Part shown: piece by piece, positions 58,861-64,000 of the stretch
How positions within the stretch are numbered: position 1 is the stretch's first letter
How the letters are laid out: each line of letters begins with the position of its first letter
Assembly (NCBI GenBank): GCA_947371015.1
Contig: CANBNK010000005.1
Location: 24,075 to 88,074 of the forward strand
DNA length: 64,000 nt
DNA from: Acetobacteraceae bacterium
GTDB lineage: Bacteria > Pseudomonadota > Alphaproteobacteria > Acetobacterales > Acetobacteraceae
Reading direction: 5' to 3'
The notes under the pieces: model-generated
The model's database searches: none
What the model was told of the DNA's origin: nothing
The model's input: only the letters and a program-made list of their open reading frames with translations
Position numbers and translations under genes: made by a program

Positions 58861-60147
58861 ATGGCCACGAACATCCTGATGCCCGCCCTGAGCCCGACCA
58901 TGACGGAGGGCACGCTCGCGCGCTGGCTGAAGAAGGAAGGCGAGACGGTCAAGGCCGGCGACATCATCGCCGAGATCGAGACCGACAAGGCGACCATGGA
59001 AGTGGAAGCCGTGGACGAGGGCGTGCTGGGGAAGATCCTGGTGCCCGATGGGACCGCCGGCGTGCAGGTGAACCAGCCCATCGCGGTGCTGGTGGAAGCC
59101 GGGGAGGCAGCGCCGACCGGCGCCGCACCGGCGGCCGCGAAGCCCGCCGCGGCACCAGTTGCCGAAGTCTCGGCGCCGGCGCCCGTCCAGGCTTCTGCGC
59201 CAGCCCCAGCGGCGGCGCCCGCCGCCAATGGCGCCAACGGTACCCATGTCTTCGCCAGCCCGCTGGCGCGGCGCATGGCGGCGCAGGCCGGCGTGGACCT
59301 GGCCGGCGTGCAGGGCAGCGGGCCCAACGGGCGCATCGTGAAGGCGGATGTGGAAGCCGCCATGGGTCGCCCCAAGGCCGCGCCTGTGGTCGCACCCGCC
59401 CCGGCTGCCGCCGCCCCGGCGCCGAAGGCCCCCGCGCCGGTCATCACCGCCCCGCACAGCGCGGTGCCGCACAGCAGCATCCGCAAGGTCATCGCTCGCC
59501 GCCTGAGCGAGGCGAAGCAGACCATCCCGCATTTCTACGTCTCGATGGATATCGAGATCGACGCGCTGCTGAAGCTGCGCGCTGATCTCAACGCGAAGTC
59601 GCCGAAGGATGGCCCTGCCAGTTTCAAGCTGTCGGTCAACGACCTGGTCATCAAGGCCACCGCCGTGGCGCTGCGCCGCTTCCCCACGGTGAACGCCAGC
59701 TGGACCGATGACGCGATGATCCACTACGCCGATGTCGATATCAGCATCGCCGTCTCGACGCCGACCGGCCTGATCACGCCGATCATCCGCAAGGCGGATA
59801 CCAAGGGCCTGGCGGCGATCAGCAACGAGATGAAGGACCTGGCGGCCCGCGCCAAGGCCGGCAAGCTGAAGCCCGAGGAGTTCCAGGGCGGTGGCTTCAG
59901 CATCTCCAACATGGGCATGTATGGCGTCAGCAACTTCAGCGCCATCATTAACCCTCCCCAGGCCGGCATCCTGGCGGTTGCCGCCGGGCAGCAGCGCCCG
60001 GTGGTGAAGGACGGCGCGCTGGCGGTGGCCACCGTGATGACCTGCACGCTCAGCGTGGACCATCGCGTCATCGATGGCGCGCTGGCCGCGGAGTTCATCC
60101 AGGCGCTGAAGGGCATCATCGAGGAACCGCTGAGCCTGATGCTGTGA
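58861..60147 (+). CDS. pdhC: PdhC, dihydrolipoyl acetyltransferase E2
   Basis: 428 residues. One lipoyl domain at about 1-78 ([15 protein letters not shown]), an Ala/Pro linker, the E1/E3-binding domain at about 123-162 ([31 protein letters not shown]), a second linker and the acyltransferase domain with the catalytic [13 protein letters not shown] near the C-terminus. It forms the core of the complex. The lipoyl domain is nearly identical to that of PdhB, pointing to duplication. Confidence 0.97.
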   Translation: MATNILMPALSPTMTEGTLARWLKKEGETVKAGDIIAEIETDKATMEVEAVDEGVLGKILVPDGTAGVQVNQPIAVLVEAGEAAPTGAAPAAAKPAAAPVAEVSAPAPVQASAPAPAAAPAANGANGTHVFASPLARRMAAQAGVDLAGVQGSGPNGRIVKADVEAAMGRPKAAPVVAPAPAAAAPAPKAPAPVITAPHSAVPHSSIRKVIARRLSEAKQTIPHFYVSMDIEIDALLKLRADLNAKSPKDGPASFKLSVNDLVIKATAVALRRFPTVNASWTDDAMIHYADVDISIAVSTPTGLITPIIRKADTKGLAAISNEMKDLAARAKAGKLKPEEFQGGGFSISNMGMYGVSNFSAIINPPQAGILAVAAGQQRPVVKDGALAVATVMTCTLSVDHRVIDGALAAEFIQALKGIIEEPLSLML

Positions 60148-60635
60148 CGGCGCCCGCGGCGTACACCCTGCGCGACGCCACCCCGGCCGACGTGGCCGAG
60201 GTGCATCGCCTGGTGCGCGGCCTGGCCGAGTATGAGCGCAAGCTCGACAAGTTCACCGCCACGCCGGCGGACTACCACCGCGTGCTGTTCGGCCCGCGCC
60301 CCTACGCCCAGGCCATTGTCGCCGAGGCCCAAGGCCGCGTGGTCGGCGTGGCGCTGTACCACACCACCATCAGCACGTTTACCTGCCACCCCGGCTACTT
60401 CCTGGAAGACCTCTTCATCGAGGCCGAGCATCGCGGCTCCGGCCTCGGCCGGGCGTTGTTCGCGGAACTGGCGCGGCGGCTGAACGCCGAGGGCGGCAAG
60501 CAGATCGACTGGCGCGTGCTGAAGTGGAACGCGCCGTCCATCGCCTTCTATCAACGCCTGGGCGCCAAGGGCGACCCGGGCGAGTGGGACATGATGAGCC
60601 TTTCCGGCGACGCCCTGGCGCGCCTGACGGCCTGA
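60144..60635 (+). CDS. GNAT-family N-acetyltransferase (diamine-acetyltransferase-like)
   Basis: 163 residues from a GTG overlapping the pdhC stop by four bases (GTGA). The acetyl-CoA-binding motif is [18 protein letters not shown] near residues 93-110, preceded by [12 protein letters not shown], which resembles spermidine/spermine-type acetyltransferases. It lies between pdhC and lpd, so it is made with the enzyme that produces acetyl-CoA, its co-substrate. The acceptor is unknown. Confidence 0.9.
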   Translation: MTAPAAYTLRDATPADVAEVHRLVRGLAEYERKLDKFTATPADYHRVLFGPRPYAQAIVAEAQGRVVGVALYHTTISTFTCHPGYFLEDLFIEAEHRGSGLGRALFAELARRLNAEGGKQIDWRVLKWNAPSIAFYQRLGAKGDPGEWDMMSLSGDALARLTA

Positions 60636-60649
60636 TACGGAGCAACACG

Positions 60650-62050
60650 ATGGCCGAGACGCAGTCCTTCGACATCATCATCCTCGGCGGCGGCCCCGGC
60701 GGCTATGTCGCGGCCATCCGTGCCTCGCAGCTCGGCATGAAGGCCGCGGTGGTGGAGCGCGAGAACCTAGGCGGCATCTGCCTGAACTGGGGCTGCATCC
60801 CGACCAAGGCGCTGCTGCGCGCCTCCGAGATCAACCACCTGCTGCACAACCTCGGCCCCTATGGGTTCAGTGCCGACAACGTGAAGTTCGACTTCACCGC
60901 CGTCATCAAGCGCAGCCGCGCCGTCAGCAAGCAGCTGACCGATGGCGTGAAGTTCCTGATGAAGAAGCACAAGATCACGGTGTTCGACGGCAGCGGCAAG
61001 CTGGCAGGCAAGAACCGCCTCTCCGTGACCAAGGACGGCAAGCCGGTGGCGGAGCTGACCGCGCCGCACATCATCCTGGCCACCGGCGCCCGCGCCCGGG
61101 TCATCCCGGGCATCGAGCCGGACGGCAAGCTCATCTGGTCCTACCGCGAGGCCTTGGTGCCCACCGCGATGCCCAAGCGCCTGGTCGTCATCGGCTCCGG
61201 CGCCATCGGCAGCGAGTTCGCCAGCTTCTACCTGAACATGGGCGCCGAGGTGACGCTGGTAGAAGTGATGGACCGCATCCTGCCGGTCGAGGACGCCGAG
61301 ATCAGCGCCTTCGTGCAGAAATCCTTCACCAAGCAGGGCATGAAGGTGCTGACCGGGGTGAAGGTGCAGGGCGTCCGCAAGGAAGGCGAGAGCTGCACCG
61401 TCGTCATCGAGGCCGCCGGCAAGGTCACGGAAATCAAGGCGGATCGCGTCATCTCGGCGGTCGGCATCGTCGGCAATGTCGAGGACATCGGCCTGGAGGG
61501 CACCGCCATCAAGGTGGAGCGCACCCACATCCTGGTGGACGAGTTCTCCCGCACCGGGGAGCCTGGGGTCTATGCCATCGGCGACCTGACCGGCCCGCCT
61601 TGGCTGGCGCACAAGGCGATGCATGAGGCGGTGGTCTGCGTCGAGGCCATCGCCGGCAAGCATCCGCACCCGATGGACACCGGCAACATCCCCGGCTGCA
61701 CCTATTGCCGCCCGCAGGTGGCCAGCGTCGGCCTGACCGAGGCAGCCGCCAAGGCGAAAGGCCACGAGGTCAAGGTTGGCCGCTTCCCCTTCATCGGCAA
61801 CGGCAAGGCCATTGCGATGGGCGAGGTCGAGGGCATGATCAAGACCATCTTCGATGCCAAGACCGGCGAGATGCTGGGTGCCCACATGGTCGGCCCGGAA
61901 GTGACCGAGATGATCCAGGGCTACACCATCGCCCGCGGCATGGAGACCACCGAGGCCGAGCTGATGCACACGATCTTCCCGCATCCCACGGTTTCGGAAA
62001 CCATGCACGAGGCGGTGCTGGACGCCTACGGGATGGCACTCCATATCTAG
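60650..62050 (+). CDS. lpdA: Lpd, dihydrolipoyl dehydrogenase E3
   Basis: 466 residues. FAD-binding GGGPGGYVAAIRA at the N-terminus, redox Cys pair in GGICLNWGCIPTKA, NAD-binding GSGAIGSEFASFY near residue 184, and the interface HPTVSETMHE near the C-terminus. It reoxidises the lipoyl groups of PdhC. ATG 15 bases after the acetyltransferase stop, with a GGAG ahead of it. Confidence 0.97.
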   Translation: MAETQSFDIIILGGGPGGYVAAIRASQLGMKAAVVERENLGGICLNWGCIPTKALLRASEINHLLHNLGPYGFSADNVKFDFTAVIKRSRAVSKQLTDGVKFLMKKHKITVFDGSGKLAGKNRLSVTKDGKPVAELTAPHIILATGARARVIPGIEPDGKLIWSYREALVPTAMPKRLVVIGSGAIGSEFASFYLNMGAEVTLVEVMDRILPVEDAEISAFVQKSFTKQGMKVLTGVKVQGVRKEGESCTVVIEAAGKVTEIKADRVISAVGIVGNVEDIGLEGTAIKVERTHILVDEFSRTGEPGVYAIGDLTGPPWLAHKAMHEAVVCVEAIAGKHPHPMDTGNIPGCTYCRPQVASVGLTEAAAKAKGHEVKVGRFPFIGNGKAIAMGEVEGMIKTIFDAKTGEMLGAHMVGPEVTEMIQGYTIARGMETTEAELMHTIFPHPTVSETMHEAVLDAYGMALHI

Positions 62051-62146
62051 CGGACTGGCGCGGTCACCTGACCGGGCCGGGCGCCCGACCGGGCGGCGAC
62101 ATAGCCGGTCCGGCGGATGCCGGCGCCCGGCGACCGAGGTAGGACC

Positions 62147-63088
62147 ATGACGCGCATCGAGGTTGATCACCGGGTTCGCCACCCGGAGAAGGCACATCGG
62201 CCGGATAACCCCATCCAGCGGAAGCCCGCCTGGATCCGGGTGAAGGCCCCCACCAGCCCGATCTACCATCAGACCCACGCGCTGATGCGGGAGAATGGGC
62301 TGACCACGGTGTGCGAGGAAGCCGCCTGCCCGAATATCGGCGAATGCTGGTCGCAGCGCCACGCCACCATGATGATCATGGGCGAGACCTGCACCCGCGC
62401 CTGCAGCTTCTGCAACGTCGCCACCGGCATGCCGCGGGCGCTGGAGGCGGATGAGCCGGAGCGCGTGGCCGATGCGGTGGCCAAGCTCGGCCTGCGCCAT
62501 GTCGTCATCACGTCAGTGGACCGCGATGACCTGAAGGATGGCGGCGCCGAGCATTTCGCCCGCACCATCCGCGCCATCCGCGAAGCGGCGCCCACGACCA
62601 CCATCGAGGTGCTGACGCCCGACTTCCTGCGCAAGGACGGCGCGCTGGAGGTGGTGGCCGAGGCCCGGCCGGACGTGTTCAACCACAACCTGGAAACCGT
62701 GCCGCGGCTGTACCCCACCATCCGCCCCGGTGCGCGCTACTACCAGAGCCTGCGCCTGCTGGACCGCGTCAAGCAGCTGGACCCCACCATCTTCACCAAG
62801 TCCGGGCTGATGGTGGGCCTGGGCGAGGAACGCCCCGAGGTCGGCCAGGTCATGGACGATTTGCGCATGGCGGAGGTGGACTTCCTGACCATTGGGCAAT
62901 ACCTGCAACCCACGGTGAAACACGCCGCCGTCGCCCGCTTCTGGGAGCCGGAGGCCTTCGAGGAACTGGCCGGGATGGCGCGCGCCAAGGGATTTCTGCT
63001 GGTTTCCGCCACGCCGCTGACCCGCAGCAGCTATCACGCCGATGCTGACTTTGCCGCGCTGAAGGCGGCTCGGCTCGCCCGCCAGTAA
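62147..63088 (+). CDS. lipA: LipA, lipoyl synthase
   Basis: 313 residues. Both iron-sulfur sites are present: [13 protein letters not shown] for the auxiliary cluster and [10 protein letters not shown] for the radical-SAM cluster; the C-terminal Arg-Ser-Ser in LTRSSYHAD completes the auxiliary site. It inserts sulfur into octanoyl groups on the lipoyl domains encoded just upstream. GAGGTAGGA precedes the start. Confidence 0.98.
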   Translation: MTRIEVDHRVRHPEKAHRPDNPIQRKPAWIRVKAPTSPIYHQTHALMRENGLTTVCEEAACPNIGECWSQRHATMMIMGETCTRACSFCNVATGMPRALEADEPERVADAVAKLGLRHVVITSVDRDDLKDGGAEHFARTIRAIREAAPTTTIEVLTPDFLRKDGALEVVAEARPDVFNHNLETVPRLYPTIRPGARYYQSLRLLDRVKQLDPTIFTKSGLMVGLGEERPEVGQVMDDLRMAEVDFLTIGQYLQPTVKHAAVARFWEPEAFEELAGMARAKGFLLVSATPLTRSSYHADADFAALKAARLARQ

Positions 63089-63552
63089 TGCCGACGCACG
63101 CCGAAAAGCGCCTGCTGCGGTATTCGCCGGAGCAGATGTTCGACCTGGTTGCGGATGTGAAGCGCTACCCGGAATTCCTGCCGTGGTGCGTGGGGGCGCG
63201 GGTGGTTTCGGCCACCCCGCAGGAGTTGGTTGCCGACCTGACCATCGGCTTCAAGCTGTTCCGCGAGAATTTCCGCAGCAACGTCCTGCTGGAACGGCCA
63301 GGCCATGTGCACGTGAAATACCTGAACGGGCCATTCAAATACCTTAACAATCATTGGCGCTTCACCGCGACCCCAACGGGCTGCGAGGTGGAATTCTTCG
63401 TCGATTTCGAGTTTCGTTCCCGTTTGTTGCAAGCGGTTATTGGTACTGTGTTCAATGAAGCGGTACGCTTGATGGTGCGTGCCTTCGAGCGGCGGGCAAT
63501 GCAGTTGTATGGCCGCGACACTGCACACATCGTTCCGCGGGCGGCGACCTAA
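63088..63552 (+). CDS. Coq10/START-domain protein (RatA-like)
   Basis: 154 residues. Family marks are LLRYSPEQMFDLVADVKRYPEFLPWC (quoted as YSPEQMFDLVADV and YPEFLPWC), a hydrophobic binding groove, and FNEAVRLMVRAFERRA at the end. Coq10 proteins bind ubiquinone and help respiration. Start shares a base with the lipA stop (TAATG); lipA-coq10 adjacency is common in Alphaproteobacteria. Confidence 0.93.
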   Translation: MPTHAEKRLLRYSPEQMFDLVADVKRYPEFLPWCVGARVVSATPQELVADLTIGFKLFRENFRSNVLLERPGHVHVKYLNGPFKYLNNHWRFTATPTGCEVEFFVDFEFRSRLLQAVIGTVFNEAVRLMVRAFERRAMQLYGRDTAHIVPRAAT

Positions 63553-63572
63553 CCCTAATAAGAAATTAATGC

Positions 63573-63585
63573 ATAAAGTCTTTAT
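63573..63585. promoter_or_regulatory. AT-rich dyad in the spacer before the last small gene
   Basis: ATAAAG-T-CTTTAT within the most AT-rich stretch of this end of the window (63553-63600). It may be part of a promoter for the downstream gene. The match to any known site is not claimed. Confidence 0.35.
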
Positions 63586-63630
63586 CGCGCGTTAGTGTTC
63601 TGCCCGTCCCGATGGGCGGAGGTCTGCGAC

Positions 63631-63918
63631 ATGGGCTTGATCATCAAGCTGCTGGTGTTGATCGTGGCGGCCGGCGTTGCGGCCAAGTACGGCCTGTTCG
63701 ACCTGTTGCAGACCGAGGTGCGGCAGGTGGCGCAAACCACCGGTGCCAGCCCTGCCGAGGTGGAAAAGCTCACCGACTTCTCCAGCTACCTGTCGATTTC
63801 CCGGCTGTATGAACTGGTGGGTAGCCTGCCCCCGCCGTTCGGGTCATGGGGCAAGCTGGACACCTCCAAAAACCTCTGGCCCATGGGACGGCAGGCTGAT
63901 TCAATCCTGATCTGTTGA
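63631..63918 (+). CDS. small membrane-anchored protein of unknown function, probably truncated by an insertion
   Basis: 95 residues from MGLIIKLLVLIVAAG, with GGAGG eight bases upstream. One N-terminal hydrophobic helix is followed by a soluble helical segment (LLQTEVRQVAQTTGASPAEVEKL, quoted as QTEVRQVAQTTGA). The last 25 or so residues (from about GSWGKLDTSK to DSILIC) look unlike the rest and lie directly before an IS transposase gene, so they may be read from the insertion element. The original C-terminus is then lost. Function not recognised. Confidence 0.6.
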   Translation: MGLIIKLLVLIVAAGVAAKYGLFDLLQTEVRQVAQTTGASPAEVEKLTDFSSYLSISRLYELVGSLPPPFGSWGKLDTSKNLWPMGRQADSILIC

Positions 63919-63932
63919 GCGGAGCAGCGGCG

Positions 63933-64000
63933 ATGGCGGGGCAACTGGGCTTCTTCGACATGTCGGATCGTCTGCGGGAGTTGTCGGCCAAGGGCGATGA
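63933..64000 (+). mobile_element. IS5-family transposase, 5' end only
   Basis: The frame opens MAGQLGFFDMSDRLRELSAK and runs off the window after 22 codons. This N-terminus is typical of IS5-family transposases of Alphaproteobacteria. The left terminal repeat of the element should lie within about 100 bases upstream but I cannot place it without the right end. Confidence 0.75.

Noticed and set aside
63896..63916. CTGATT close to the IS edge as another element copy
   Set aside because: No hairpin partner and no GTGAATCAG-type arm; it probably belongs to the insertion sequence.

Overview
The window is GC-rich chromosomal DNA from an alphaproteobacterium, most likely of the Acetobacteraceae / Rhodospirillales (Roseomonas-like). 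This rests on gene order (tpiA-secG-pyrG, then eno-ftsB-pdhA-pdhB-pdhC-lpd-lipA-coq10-like), on a pyruvate dehydrogenase E1 beta that carries its own lipoyl domain, and on the abundance of orphan tripartite-tricarboxylate-type (Bug) receptors. Taxonomy is inferred from sequence character only.

Positions 1-34.9 kb are a catabolic and uptake region. It holds five Bug receptors with no TctA/TctB membrane partners, three amidase-signature enzymes (one with a tiny co-transcribed partner), two unusual alpha/beta or cyclase-type hydrolases, two enolase-superfamily enzymes, a GST, a 2-hydroxyacid dehydrogenase and an acetolactate-synthase-like ThDP enzyme. A divergent tetR / HlyD-DHA2 efflux pair sits at 2.9-6.4 kb. 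A dipeptide-type ABC importer (7.6-12.6 kb) reads in the same direction as an N-carbamoylsarcosine-amidase-like hydrolase, a broken solute-binding gene and a RutA-like pyrimidine monooxygenase. At 25.6-28.0 kb is a circularly permuted ATP-grasp / alpha-E pair. At 28.1-34.6 kb six overlapping genes combine a two-subunit molybdenum hydroxylase with three Bug receptors and a Pht5/THI5-like protein.

Positions 34.9-40.4 kb (minus strand) are a compact queuosine operon, queA-tgt-queF-queG-queC-queD-queE, in which almost every gene overlaps the next by a few bases. Together they cover every step from the first pterin intermediate to queuosine in tRNA except GTP cyclohydrolase. Positions 40.7-46.1 kb hold a phosphoesterase-like lipoprotein, a MaoC hydratase, an arylformamidase-like hydrolase and a HAF-repeat autotransporter preceded by a 62-bp tandem-repeat array.

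Positions 46.1-63.6 kb are housekeeping: trpE and a PpiD/SurA-type foldase on the minus strand, then tpiA, secG, pyrG, a lipoprotein, eno, ftsB, the pyruvate dehydrogenase complex, lipA and a Coq10-like gene on the plus strand. A GIY-YIG gene bracketed by inverted repeats interrupts tpiA-secG. The right edge enters an IS5-family transposase.

The most notable unexplained structure is a dispersed 39-nt hairpin element found eight times between genes, singly and in tandem, whose stem bases change in compensating pairs. No rRNA, tRNA or CRISPR array was recognised.
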